From Candidatus Competibacteraceae bacterium (lineage in GTDB: Bacteria > Pseudomonadota > Gammaproteobacteria > Competibacterales > Competibacteraceae), in assembly GCA_016699715.1 (NCBI GenBank), contig CP065007.1:682001-746000 (forward strand): DNA of 64,000 nt. Reading direction: 5' to 3'. The notes under the pieces were generated by a model. That model saw only the letters and a list, made by a program, of their open reading frames with translations. It was not told the origin of the DNA and searched no databases. Made by a program: the position numbers and the translations under genes. Shown piece by piece: positions 25,814 through 33,959 of this stretch. How positions within the stretch are numbered: the stretch's first letter is position 1; the number at the start of each line of letters is the position of its first letter.

Positions 25814-26791
25814 ATGAAAGCCATTGTTTGCCATGAATTGACAGGACCCGCCGCGCTGCGATTGGAGGAGGTACCGGAGCCGCGCCCCGGTTCCGCTCAG
25901 GTACGGATACGGGTGCGGGCCTGTGGGGTCAATTTTGCCGACAGTCTGATCACCCGCGGCCAATATCAGGCGCAGCCAAAGCCGCCGTTCAGCCCCGGTT
26001 TCGAGGTGGCCGGCGAGGTGCTGGAGTTGGGCGCCGGGGTTGAAGGGTTGGCGGTCGGCGACCGGGTCATTGCCATGACGCCGCATGGTGGTTATGCCGA
26101 GCAGGTGGTGGTGAGCGCCAGCCGCTGTGTGGCGATGCCGGCGGCGATGCCGGATGCGCATGGCGCGGGATTTCCGGTGGTGTTCGGCACCTCGCATGTG
26201 GCGCTGTGGCATCGGGCGCGGTTGCAAGCCGGCGAGACGCTGGTGGTGCATGGGGCCGGCGGCGGGGTGGGATTGACGGCGGTAGCCATCGGCAAGCGGC
26301 TGGGCGCGACGGTCATCGCCACCGCCAGCGGCACTGAAAAACTGGCGGTGGCCGCCGAACACGGGGCGGATCATCTGATCGATGTCGGCCGCGAGGACGT
26401 AAGGGCGCGGATCAAGGATCTGACCGATGGGCGTGGCGCGGATGTGGTGTACGATCCGGTCGGCGGTGAGTTGTTCACCGCCTCGCTGCGCAGCATCGCT
26501 TTCGAGGGACGGATTCTGGTTATTGGTTTTGCCGGCGGCACCGTGCCGCAGATCCCCGCCAATCATTTGCTGGTCAAGAACGTCGATGTCATCGGTCTCA
26601 ATTGGCCGGCCTACGCGGAGCTCAACCCACGGGTGATGACGGAAAGCTTCCGGATTCTCCTGCAGTGGTATCTGGAAGGAACGCTCCAGCCTTATGTATC
26701 GGCGATCTACGCCCTGGATCGAGCGACCGACGCCCTGGATCGGGTGGTCGCGCGCAAGTCCACCGGCAAGGTGGTCATCAGTGTGGATTGA
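25814..26791 (+). CDS. Zinc-free MDR oxidoreductase, NADPH:quinone reductase type
   Basis: A 325-residue medium-chain dehydrogenase/reductase of the quinone oxidoreductase (QOR) group. MKAIVCHELTGPAALRLEEV at the N-terminus, VRACGVNFADSLITRGQYQ, the Rossmann LVVHGAGGGVGLTAVAIGKR and VVYDPVGGELFTASLRSIAF are typical. Structural and catalytic Zn ligands are absent. The ATG at 25814 follows GGGAG. In-frame codons back to 25775 lie in the terminator and are rejected. It is related to Ccr in fold and follows that operon, but it has its own transcription unit after the terminator. The substrate is unknown; an acyl-CoA or quinone reductase role is possible. Confidence 0.85.
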   Translation: MKAIVCHELTGPAALRLEEVPEPRPGSAQVRIRVRACGVNFADSLITRGQYQAQPKPPFSPGFEVAGEVLELGAGVEGLAVGDRVIAMTPHGGYAEQVVVSASRCVAMPAAMPDAHGAGFPVVFGTSHVALWHRARLQAGETLVVHGAGGGVGLTAVAIGKRLGATVIATASGTEKLAVAAEHGADHLIDVGREDVRARIKDLTDGRGADVVYDPVGGELFTASLRSIAFEGRILVIGFAGGTVPQIPANHLLVKNVDVIGLNWPAYAELNPRVMTESFRILLQWYLEGTLQPYVSAIYALDRATDALDRVVARKSTGKVVISVD

Positions 26792-26797
26792 ACGCGC

Positions 26798-27274
26798 GTG
26801 AAGGCGGAACCGACAGAACTTAGCATTCGACATTTAGGCCGGACGACGCGAGCGACGGTACGAGGCGGCGATGCTCAACTCAAGAAATTTCGTGCTGCCT
26901 TGCTGCTGAAGGGGTTTACGGTCGCCAGCGAGCGGGATGATCGACTGGATTTGCGGCGACGGGCTTATCTGCTACAGGATGATTGGCCGATGCGGGTATC
27001 CGTCCGCCGCGACGGCAACCGGTTCGAAATCGACTACTGGTTGTTCATTCCCTGGGGCTGGATCTTGGGACTGAGTGTGTTCACCTGGCTGGCCCTGCCT
27101 TTCGCCGGGTTTCAAAATGCGGGCTTGGCGTTCGTACTGGCGTTGCTGGTTGCGGCGCTGGCTATCTACAAGCAGAAATTCGATTGCCGGCCCGATGCTC
27201 GGTTCTGGCAGCAGCGCTCCCGGCAGCGCTGGGGCGAAGTCATGGAACGGCTACTGCGAGAATCGTTCGAGTAA
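26798..27274 (+). CDS. Hypothetical two-helix membrane protein
   Basis: A 158-residue protein from a GTG 6 bp after the QOR gene stop, so probably cotranscribed with it. The N-terminal 90 residues are soluble and basic, including FRAALLLKGFTVASERDDRL. Two adjacent membrane helices follow (WILGLSVFTWLALPFAGF and LAFVLALLVAALAIYKQ), then a basic tail (FWQQRSRQRWGEVMERLL). No family is recognised. Confidence 0.6.
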   Translation: MKAEPTELSIRHLGRTTRATVRGGDAQLKKFRAALLLKGFTVASERDDRLDLRRRAYLLQDDWPMRVSVRRDGNRFEIDYWLFIPWGWILGLSVFTWLALPFAGFQNAGLAFVLALLVAALAIYKQKFDCRPDARFWQQRSRQRWGEVMERLLRESFE

Positions 27275-27316
27275 CCGCCTCGATCGAGTGGCGGAGGGAA
27301 GCCGGAAATGGAAAGC

Positions 27317-27342
27317 GGCGGGCTGCATCCAGGCTGCCCGCC
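27317..27342. terminator. Hairpin between convergent genes
   Basis: GGCGGGC / GCCCGCC (7 bp, 12-nt loop) lies between the convergent hypothetical gene and mmdB. On the minus strand it is followed by a pyrimidine-rich stretch (GCTTTCC), a weak but plausible terminator for the decarboxylase operon. Confidence 0.55.
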
Positions 27343-27352
27343 GGGTTGGGAA

Positions 27353-28615
27353 TCAGCCTTTCGGCAACAGCAGGGCGATGAAGGTCGCCGCGAAGATGGC
27401 GCTGGTGATGACGCCACTGATGCTCGCGCCCAGCGCGTGCGGCAGGACGACAACGCCGGGTCCGACCGATTTTTGCGCTACCTTGGCGCAGGTGGGCACG
27501 CAGCTCACCCCGGCGATGCCGGTCACCGGGTTGTACTTCTTACCGGATAGATAGTACATCGCATAACCGCCCAGAATACCGCCAATGCCGGAAATCAGCA
27601 GCGCCAGAATGCCCAGCACCAGCAGTTTCAATACCACCGGATTCAGGATGGTGCCGGCTTCGCACAGTACCCCCAGCAGCAGCCCCAGAAAGAAGGTCGC
27701 GCTGTACAGTATCGTGTTCGAGAACAGTTCAAAGAAGTAGGTGAGTTCGCTTTCACGAACCACTACTCCGATAAACAGCGATAGAAACAGCGGCGATGCG
27801 ACCGGAAACAGCAGGCTGAGCAGCACGCAAGCGATCACGGCGAATACCAGCTTCTGGTTGGAGGTGATCGGCTTGGTCTTTTCCATCGGCATGGGCAGGT
27901 TGCGCAGCCGTTCGGGGATCAGCAGCTTGATCAGGTACGGATACCCACCGTAGGTTAGCCCCAGATACAGGTAGGCCACCACAGTGATCGGCACGAATAA
28001 ATCCCGTGCCAACTGCAACGAAGTAAACAGTACCATGGGTCCGTCGGCACCGCCGATGGTTGCCACCGATGCCGCCTGACCGGGCGTCAGCCCCAGCGCC
28101 ACGGCGATTGGGAACACGAAGACCGTGCCCAACTCCGCGAACAGGGCGATGAACATGCTCTGGAACGGACGGGCCATCACAAAGCCCACGTCCAACAGAG
28201 ATCCAATGCCCATGAACACCAGACAGGCGATCAGACCATTGCTGAACATGAAGGTGTAGATCGGCTGTAGCCAGTTGATCTGGAGGATGTTCACCAGTGC
28301 GGTGGTATCCGAGGCCAGCGGCGCGACGAACAGGGTGCCGGGCAACTGCTGCGCCGCCTGCCCGGCGATGACATTTATGCCGGTTGCCGGATCGTAGGCG
28401 GAGAAGAACATCACCCCCGCATTGATGGTGGCCATGCCCAAGCCCATCGGGATCATCAGCAGGGCCTCCAGCACCCCCTTACGTCCCAGATAGAGCAACA
28501 CAATTCCCAGCGCCATCAGAAAGATTCGACCGAAGGCGATCTTGGGGTCGGTGGAAAAGCCTTGAACCAGGGTGCTAACACCCTGGAAAATATCAAGTAA
28601 ATTGAGGGATTCCAT
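27353..28615 (-). CDS. mmdB: Na+-pumping methylmalonyl-CoA decarboxylase, beta subunit
   Basis: Integral membrane subunit (420 aa, about 10 helices) of the biotin-dependent Na+-translocating decarboxylase family (OadB/MmdB/GcdB). It decarboxylates carboxybiotin and exports Na+. Family signatures are FGRIFLMALGIVLLYLGRKG near the N-terminus, the ion-site segment VATIGGADGPMVLFTSLQLA with the essential Asp, and ISGIGGILGGYAMYYLSGKK near the C-terminus. It is the last gene of mmdA-mmdD-mmdC-mmdB on the minus strand. The acyl-CoA-type carboxyltransferase in the operon indicates methylmalonyl-CoA, not oxaloacetate, as the substrate. Confidence 0.88.
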   Translation of the reverse strand: MESLNLLDIFQGVSTLVQGFSTDPKIAFGRIFLMALGIVLLYLGRKGVLEALLMIPMGLGMATINAGVMFFSAYDPATGINVIAGQAAQQLPGTLFVAPLASDTTALVNILQINWLQPIYTFMFSNGLIACLVFMGIGSLLDVGFVMARPFQSMFIALFAELGTVFVFPIAVALGLTPGQAASVATIGGADGPMVLFTSLQLARDLFVPITVVAYLYLGLTYGGYPYLIKLLIPERLRNLPMPMEKTKPITSNQKLVFAVIACVLLSLLFPVASPLFLSLFIGVVVRESELTYFFELFSNTILYSATFFLGLLLGVLCEAGTILNPVVLKLLVLGILALLISGIGGILGGYAMYYLSGKKYNPVTGIAGVSCVPTCAKVAQKSVGPGVVVLPHALGASISGVITSAIFAATFIALLLPKG

Positions 28616-28633
28616 AACGGAACACTCCCGGCC

Positions 28634-29035
28634 TTAGCCAATACTCAGCAATACCTGCCCCGCATCCACCGGGTCCCCCGGCTTGACCGCGATGCTGGTC
28701 ACTTTGCCGCCACGTTGGGCGACCACATGGGTAACCATCTTCATGGCTTCCAGCGACACCAGTTTATCGCCCTCGTTGACCGCTTGGCCGACGCTGACAT
28801 GGACCATCTGCACCACACCACCCAGCGGTGCGACTTCGTCGCCCGGACCCGCCGCCGCCGCAGAGACCGGAGAGGTCGCCGGCGCGGGCGCGGTGGGAAC
28901 CGGCGCCGCCGGCTGCGGCGCGATGCTCATGCTGCCCGGTTCTGGATAGATGCCTTGGGTGCCGCCGGTGGTGATGTCTTCGACCGCGACGATGTACTGC
29001 TTGCCTTCGACGGTGATGCGAAATTTCTTTTCCAT
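28634..29035 (-). CDS. mmdC: Biotin carrier subunit of the methylmalonyl-CoA decarboxylase
   Basis: Biotinyl protein of 133 residues. The N-terminus MEKKFRITVEGKQYIVAVED is typical of MmdC/GcdC. A flexible Ala/Pro linker (APVPTAPAPATSPVSAAAA) follows, then the lipoyl/biotinyl domain with the biotinylation site EAMKM (Lys) in SLEAMKMVTHVVAQ and the terminal PGDPVDAGQVLLSIG. The start at 29035 is chosen because it gives this N-terminus. An upstream in-frame codon would add an unrelated 32-residue leader that overlaps the previous gene. It carries CO2 from the carboxyltransferase to the membrane beta subunit. Confidence 0.9.
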   Translation of the reverse strand: MEKKFRITVEGKQYIVAVEDITTGGTQGIYPEPGSMSIAPQPAAPVPTAPAPATSPVSAAAAGPGDEVAPLGGVVQMVHVSVGQAVNEGDKLVSLEAMKMVTHVVAQRGGKVTSIAVKPGDPVDAGQVLLSIG

Positions 29036-29073
29036 TTTGGGTACTCTCGCAAGGGAAGAAAAAAACGATGAAT

Positions 29074-29418
29074 TCAGGACTTGTGTGGGGTGTGGGACGT
29101 GTGGTGGACCGTGCGCGCCTCGGCGGTCCAACTATAGCCGCGTCCCGGCGTTTCGATGCGTACGATGCGGTGGGCACCGAGCATGGCGGCTATCGTCGCG
29201 GTAATCACGGCCAGGTGTTCCCGTGGCACGCCCTCAACCGCCGGCTGCAGGGCCGGCGCGGGTTTGGCCGGCGCCTTGGATGCCTCCTGAGTTGAGCTGC
29301 GCGACAGTGCCCAGACGATGCCGCGGATGACCACGGCGACCAACATCGAGACGACGATCACGATGCCGTAGATCACGAAGATGTCGCCAATGGCGTCCAT
29401 CGTGGTGTAGGTCTTCAT
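29074..29418 (-). CDS. mmdD: OadG-like small membrane subunit of the decarboxylase
   Basis: A 114-residue protein with one N-terminal membrane helix (IFVIYGIVIVVSMLVAVVI), then a Pro/Ala-rich linker (SKAPAKPAPALQPAVEGVP) and a small domain with REHLAVITATIAAMLGAHRI as in OadG/MmdD, which tether the carboxyltransferase to the beta subunit. The His-rich C-terminus (TVHHTSHTPHKS) recalls the Zn-binding tail of OadG. It sits between the carboxyltransferase and biotin-carrier genes, the standard position. Confidence 0.82.
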   Translation of the reverse strand: MKTYTTMDAIGDIFVIYGIVIVVSMLVAVVIRGIVWALSRSSTQEASKAPAKPAPALQPAVEGVPREHLAVITATIAAMLGAHRIVRIETPGRGYSWTAEARTVHHTSHTPHKS

Positions 29419-29488
29419 CGGTGGATTCCCGTTAAGTGGGGTTGTGGCGGTCCGAACCGGCCTGAGCCGGTTGCCGGACAGGGTTCGT

Positions 29489-31039
29489 TCAGAGCGGGAT
29501 GCAACCGTGTTTCTTGGACGGGCGCAATTCGCGTTTGCTCAGCAACTTGCGTAGCGACAAGGCGATGGTGGCCCGGGTGTCGGCGGGTTCGATCACATCG
29601 GTGATGTAGCCGCGCGAGGCTGACATATAGGGCGAGGCAAACTTGGCCCGGTATTCCGCCGCCAGCTCGGTTGCCTTGGCTTTGCGGTCCTCGGCGGCCT
29701 TGAGTTCGCTGCGGTAGAGGATGTTGACCGCGCCTTCCGCGCCCATCACCGCGATTTCGGCGGTCGGCCAGGCGAATACCAGATCGGCACCCATTTCCTG
29801 GGCGCACATGGCCAGGTAGGAACCGCCATAAGCCTTGCGCAGGATGATGGTGATCTTGGGCACGGTGGCCGATGCGTAGGTGTAGAGCATCTTGGCGCCA
29901 TGGCGAATGATGCCGCTGCGCTCCTGTTCGATGCCGGGCAGGAAGCCGGGTACGTCCACCAGCGTCACCAGCGGGATGTTGAAGGCATTGCAGAAACGGA
30001 TAAACCGGGCGCCCTTGTCGGAAGAGTCGATGTCCATCGCTCCGGCCTTGACCAGCGACTGATTGGCGAGGATGCCGACCACGGTGCCTTGAATGCGGGC
30101 GAAACCCACCACGATGTTGCCGGCCCAACCCGCATGGACTTCCAGGAATTGACCGTCATCGACCAGTCGCTTGATGATGGGTTGCACGTCCATGGGTTCC
30201 GAGGACGTGTCCGGGATCAGGGCGTTGATGCCTTCATCCGATGACAGATCGAGGTCAGGGTAGGGCTGATGCGGCGGATCCTCGGTGTTGTTGGACGGCA
30301 TGTAGCTCAGCAACGCCTTGGCGATCTGGATGGCGTGCAGATCATCCTCGGCGACGAAGTGGACGTTGCCGCTGATCGTGGCGTGCATCTGGGCGCTGCC
30401 GACCTCGTCCAGGCTGGTGGTGCGGCCGGTGACGGCCTTGATCACCTCCGGGCCGGTGATGAACATGTAAGCGTTCTGCTTGGTCATGATGATGAAATCC
30501 ATCAACGCCGGCGAGTACGACGCGCCGCCGGCGCAGGGACCGGCAATGATAGCGATCTGTGGCACCACGCCGGACAGCAGGACGTTTTGATAGAACACTT
30601 CGCCGTAACCGGATAGCGCATCCACTGCTTCCTGGATGCGGGCGCCGGCGGAATCCTTGAAGGCGACCACGGGAGCACCGATTTTCAGGGCCAGTTGCAT
30701 GGATTGCACGATCTTCTTGGCGTGCATTTTCCCCAGGGTGCCGCCCATCACCGTGAAGTCCTGGCTGAACGCCGCGACCGGCCGGCCATCCACAAACCCG
30801 GTACCGACGATCACACCATCGGAAGGGAGTTCTTTGTCGGCCAGGCCAAAGTGCTTGGCGGCGTGCTTGGCATGGGTGGCGATTTCCTGGAAGGTGTCCG
30901 GCTGGAACAGGGCCAGCAACCGTTCGCGGGCGCCCAGCAGTCCCTTGGCGTGCCGTTCCTGGAGTTTGTCCTCGCCGCCGCCCGCTAGGACCTTGGCGCG
31001 GCGTTCCCGCAAAATATCGAGCTGTTTCTCGGAAAGCAT
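29489..31039 (-). CDS. mmdA: Methylmalonyl-CoA carboxyltransferase (decarboxylase alpha subunit)
   Basis: A 516-residue acyl-CoA carboxyltransferase with two crotonase-like halves. It transfers the carboxyl group of (S)-methylmalonyl-CoA to biotin. Landmarks are MLSEKQLDILRERRAKVLAG at the N-terminus, FSQDFTVMGGTLGKMHAKKI, KDSAGARIQEAVDALSGYGE, GPCAGGASYSPALMDF, DVPGFLPGIEQERSGIIRHG and the KKHG.IPL C-terminus. The start at 31039 gives the family N-terminus. Alone it could be a propionyl-CoA carboxylase beta chain, but no biotin carboxylase is present and the next three genes are decarboxylase subunits, so the Na+-pump role is preferred. A structured leader precedes it. Confidence 0.9.
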   Translation of the reverse strand: MLSEKQLDILRERRAKVLAGGGEDKLQERHAKGLLGARERLLALFQPDTFQEIATHAKHAAKHFGLADKELPSDGVIVGTGFVDGRPVAAFSQDFTVMGGTLGKMHAKKIVQSMQLALKIGAPVVAFKDSAGARIQEAVDALSGYGEVFYQNVLLSGVVPQIAIIAGPCAGGASYSPALMDFIIMTKQNAYMFITGPEVIKAVTGRTTSLDEVGSAQMHATISGNVHFVAEDDLHAIQIAKALLSYMPSNNTEDPPHQPYPDLDLSSDEGINALIPDTSSEPMDVQPIIKRLVDDGQFLEVHAGWAGNIVVGFARIQGTVVGILANQSLVKAGAMDIDSSDKGARFIRFCNAFNIPLVTLVDVPGFLPGIEQERSGIIRHGAKMLYTYASATVPKITIILRKAYGGSYLAMCAQEMGADLVFAWPTAEIAVMGAEGAVNILYRSELKAAEDRKAKATELAAEYRAKFASPYMSASRGYITDVIEPADTRATIALSLRKLLSKRELRPSKKHGCIPL

Positions 31040-31096
31040 GATCCTCACCTCACTTGGTGTTCGAGTTGGTCGGCAAACGGACAAGCAACAAACTTT

Positions 31097-31154
31097 CCCC
31101 CGCCAGCCCGCATACGGGGAAGCGGGCTGGCTTATGGATTTATATATGCGGGGG
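31097..31154 (-). promoter_or_regulatory. Structured leader upstream of mmdA
   Basis: On the minus strand, 58-116 nt before the mmdA start, a perfect 10-bp hairpin (GCCAGCCCGC / GCGGGCTGGC, 10-nt loop, 31102-31131) is nested in an outer pair of 7-nt complementary arms (CCCCCGC and GCGGGGG, 31097-31103 and 31148-31154) separated by an AT-rich spacer. The inner and outer pairs share bases at the edge (31102-31103), so two alternative folds are possible. No T-run follows, so it is not a simple terminator. A regulatory 5' UTR is inferred; ligand or protein unknown. Confidence 0.45.
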
Positions 31155-31356
31155 AAGCAATGATTTCAGTGGAACGGTAACCGGTTGGCGGAAAGGATAA
31201 CGCCCGCCTATATCAGACCACCACTCTCAACTTCTGCCTAAGGGTAGCCGAAATCCGAATAAACGCGATAGCCGTCCACGGCTTTTGCGAAAGGTCATGG
31301 ACATCGGCGCGATCCTTTTTTCCCGGAAAATGCGGGCAGGGCGCGCTGAGGCACAG

Positions 31357-31545
31357 TCAGATCAGAGGTTCGGTGGTTTTGCGGTCGTCGGTCTGCTGTT
31401 CGGAGTCGGGCGCCGGTTGGGCGGAGGCCCCAGCGTCCTCCGCGATATACCGAATCAGTTCGCCGCGGCGATGGGCGCGTTTCATCGCTTCCTGACCGAG
31501 CATGCGACGGGTGCGTTGGGCGTGGGCGGCGGCGCGGTGCATCAT
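31357..31545 (-). CDS. Small hypothetical protein coupled to the FabD-like gene
   Basis: A 62-residue, basic, Arg/Ala-rich protein (MMHRAAAHAQRTRRMLGQEA, then MKRAHRRGELIRYIAEDAGA) with an acidic, disordered C-terminus. Its ATG overlaps the stop of the upstream acyltransferase gene by 4 bp (ATGA), the main reason to accept it as a gene. Function unknown. Confidence 0.5.
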   Translation of the reverse strand: MMHRAAAHAQRTRRMLGQEAMKRAHRRGELIRYIAEDAGASAQPAPDSEQQTDDRKTTEPLI

Positions 31546-32525
31546 GATTGCAGGGCCGCCGCGGTTTCCCGCAGAGTCTGGCTGTTGATGGCCGCGTGAT
31601 AGTGAGCGCTGAAGTCGGAGCCGCGCAGCGCTTTCCTGATCATGCTTTCCAAATTCGGGCGCTTATCCTCCGGCGTGGCGCCGGTGCCCAGGCCGCCGCC
31701 GAATTCGACGATGGTGGTGATGCCACCGTGGAAAGCGGTGTCCAGGTTGTCGATCCAGTGGACCGGATGAAACAGTTGGAAGAACAGCCGGGTCTTGATG
31801 GCGGTGGGGTCGGGATCGTGATAGGTGCCGGTATAGTTGGACAGTACGCGGACGGTGGGCGCGCTCATTTCGGCGGCGTCCAGCACCGGGCGGAAGTGTC
31901 GGGCGGCGGTGATCATGTAAAAGGTGTGGAAGGCGCCCTCGGTCTTCAGCCGGGTCGGTCGCTTGCGCGGGAATTGCGCGTGGGCGTCGGCGGTCAGCCG
32001 GTCCAGATCGTCGGTAAGACCGCCGACCACGGTCTGGTCGAGCAGGTTGCGGGCGGAGATAACGCAGTAATGCTTTTCCGCCATCGGGTGGATATTGTCG
32101 AGGTGCAACGGGAAGGCCAGCATTTCTCCGGCGCCGTAAGTGCCCATGAACTCGCCCCGCTTTTGCACCAGCCGCAGGGCGGTTTCGAAGCTCAGGGTGC
32201 CGGCGGCGACCAGGGCGCAGTATTCGCCGAGGCTATGGCCGGCGGTCAGGACCGGTTGCACTTGGTTGTCGGTCAGTTCGCGGAAGATGTCCAGGCAAGC
32301 CAGCGAGTGGACCAGCAGGGCGGGCTGGGTATGGCGGGTCAGCCGCAAATCGTCCTCCGGCCCTTCCAGGCAAAGCTTGAGAAGGTCGTAACCGAGGAGG
32401 TCGTTGGCCTGCTGGTAAAGCTGCCGGGCCACCGGGAAGTCGCGGATCAGGTCGCTGCCCATCCCGACATACTGGGAGCCCTGCCCCGGAAAAATAAACA
32501 TGATTTGCTGGTCCTGACTCGACAC
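31542..32525 (-). CDS. FabD-family (malonyl-CoA:ACP) acyltransferase
   Basis: A 327-residue acyltransferase of the FabD fold: IMFIFPGQGSQYVGMGSDLI at the N-terminus, the nucleophile elbow GHSLGEYCALVAAG, and the second catalytic His region EGAFHTFYM. It should transfer a malonyl-type group between CoA and a carrier protein. It is not in a fab cluster. It is divergent from folD and upstream of the methylmalonyl-CoA decarboxylase operon, with a tiny coupled ORF behind it, so it may serve a specialised carrier rather than bulk fatty-acid synthesis. The GxxFH segment differs from housekeeping FabD, and acyl specificity cannot be read from this sequence. Confidence 0.8.
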   Translation of the reverse strand: MSSQDQQIMFIFPGQGSQYVGMGSDLIRDFPVARQLYQQANDLLGYDLLKLCLEGPEDDLRLTRHTQPALLVHSLACLDIFRELTDNQVQPVLTAGHSLGEYCALVAAGTLSFETALRLVQKRGEFMGTYGAGEMLAFPLHLDNIHPMAEKHYCVISARNLLDQTVVGGLTDDLDRLTADAHAQFPRKRPTRLKTEGAFHTFYMITAARHFRPVLDAAEMSAPTVRVLSNYTGTYHDPDPTAIKTRLFFQLFHPVHWIDNLDTAFHGGITTIVEFGGGLGTGATPEDKRPNLESMIRKALRGSDFSAHYHAAINSQTLRETAAALQS

Positions 32526-32760
32526 GACTGCTGCGCTCCTGTGGGGAGGTATTTAAACAAGCGCGCAAAGATACGGCCAAGTGTCGGACAAGGCAAGGGG
32601 TTTTCAAGCAGGATGGACGCATGGGAAGTGTGATGTTGCCAGTTCGAAATCCACTGCCGAGGGCGATGTGGGCCCAGCCTCGACACGCGGTCCACGTCAT
32701 GCCGGAGTCGGTTACGTTTGTAGTAACATGACAAAAAGTCCAAATGATCGCGAGGAACCC

Positions 32761-33663
32761 ATGGCCAAAGCCACCATCATCGACGGTAAACATTTCGCCG
32801 CCCGCTTGCGTGCCAGCATCGCCACGCATACCGCCCGGCTCAAGGCGGATCACGATCTCGTTCCCGGTTTGGCGGTGGTGCTGGTCGGCGAGGACCCCGC
32901 TAGCCAGATTTATGTCCGCAACAAGGGGTTGCAGGCGCGGGAGGCGGGCATGAGTTCCTTTGAGCACCGTTTGCCGGCCGATACGAGTCAGACTGAACTG
33001 CTGGCGCGCATCGCCGGATTGAACCGGGACCCAGCGGTCAACGGGATTCTGGTGCAACTGCCGCTGCCGCAGCAGATCGACCCGGAGGCGGTGATCGAGG
33101 CGATTGCCGTCGAAAAGGATGTCGATGGTTTTCATCCGTTCAATGCTGGACTATTAGCGGTTGGGGGAGCCGGGATGGTGCCGTGCACGCCGCTGGGGTG
33201 TTTGATGATGCTGAAGCATTATGCCGGCCCGCTGGCTGGCCAGCGGGCGCTGGTATTGGGGCGTTCCAACATCGTCGGCAAGCCCATGGCGGCGCTGCTG
33301 CTGCGGGAGCATTGCACGGTGACCATTACCCATTCCCGCACCCGCGATCTCGCCGACGAATGCCGGCGGGCCGATATTTTGGTGGCGGCGACCGGCCGGG
33401 CGCACATGGTCAAGGGCAATTGGCTGAAGCCGGGCGCGACCGTGATCGATGTCGGCATCAATCGCATCTCCACGCCGGATGGCAAGGGGCGGCTGGTGGG
33501 CGATGTGGACTTCGACTCGGCGGTTGCGGTGGCCGGTGCCATCACGCCGGTGCCGGGCGGAGTCGGCCCGATGACCATCGCTTGTCTGCTGCTCAATACC
33601 CTGACCGCCACTTGCCGGCAGCATGGCCTGCCAGTGCCCGAAGTCGAACCGGCGGCGGAATAG
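32761..33663 (+). CDS. folD: Bifunctional methylene-THF dehydrogenase/cyclohydrolase
   Basis: FolD, which interconverts 5,10-methylene-, methenyl- and 10-formyl-tetrahydrofolate with NADP+. 300 residues from the ATG at 32761, preceded by GAGGA. In-frame codons back to 32581 give no conserved sequence. Motifs: VGEDPASQIYVRNKGLQARE (with the catalytic YxxxK-type Lys), VQLPLPQQID, KDVDGFHPFNAG, the dinucleotide site LGRSNIVGKPMAALLL and TPVPGGVGPMTIACLL. C1 folate metabolism is compatible with neighbouring acyl-CoA and glyoxylate metabolism, but it is a general housekeeping gene. Confidence 0.96.
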   Translation: MAKATIIDGKHFAARLRASIATHTARLKADHDLVPGLAVVLVGEDPASQIYVRNKGLQAREAGMSSFEHRLPADTSQTELLARIAGLNRDPAVNGILVQLPLPQQIDPEAVIEAIAVEKDVDGFHPFNAGLLAVGGAGMVPCTPLGCLMMLKHYAGPLAGQRALVLGRSNIVGKPMAALLLREHCTVTITHSRTRDLADECRRADILVAATGRAHMVKGNWLKPGATVIDVGINRISTPDGKGRLVGDVDFDSAVAVAGAITPVPGGVGPMTIACLLLNTLTATCRQHGLPVPEVEPAAE

Positions 33664-33959
33664 GCGCCTCTTGCCTCTCGGTTCCGATGCCCTTGCCTCC
33701 ATCAAGGAGTGGAGAGCGAGGGCAGTTCGAGCAAGGTGTCCGGTGACTGTCAATAGGTTGCCGCCATCATTCAGCTTGGCCTTATTCGGGTAGGCGCTGC
33801 CGTCGGTTGGCTTGGCTACCTGGCCGCCGGTCCACCCGCTCGCCCTCCTTTTTTGAATTCCACATAATACGCATCCCCACCAGCGGGTTATCTTTCAGTC
33901 CATTCTTGCACTTGCCACGGGTCCGCTTGGTAGTGTCTTCCTCAATCGATCTTGTTGCG
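33664..33959. other. Intergenic region between folD and the CarS-like gene
   Basis: About 296 bp without a convincing gene. A minus-strand frame (DNPLVGMRIMWNSKKEGERV onward) is open for 79 codons, but neither its composition nor its sequence matches a known family; it may be a remnant. No terminator-like hairpin with a T-run is evident after folD. Confidence 0.35.

Noticed and set aside
25304..26833. 509-codon minus-strand frame opposite the CBS and QOR genes
   Set aside because: Runs through a strong terminator and opposite two conserved genes; composition of a shadow frame.
29489..31039. Calling the carboxyltransferase propionyl-CoA carboxylase beta subunit
   Set aside because: No biotin carboxylase is nearby and the next three genes are the membrane and biotin subunits of a Na+-pumping decarboxylase.
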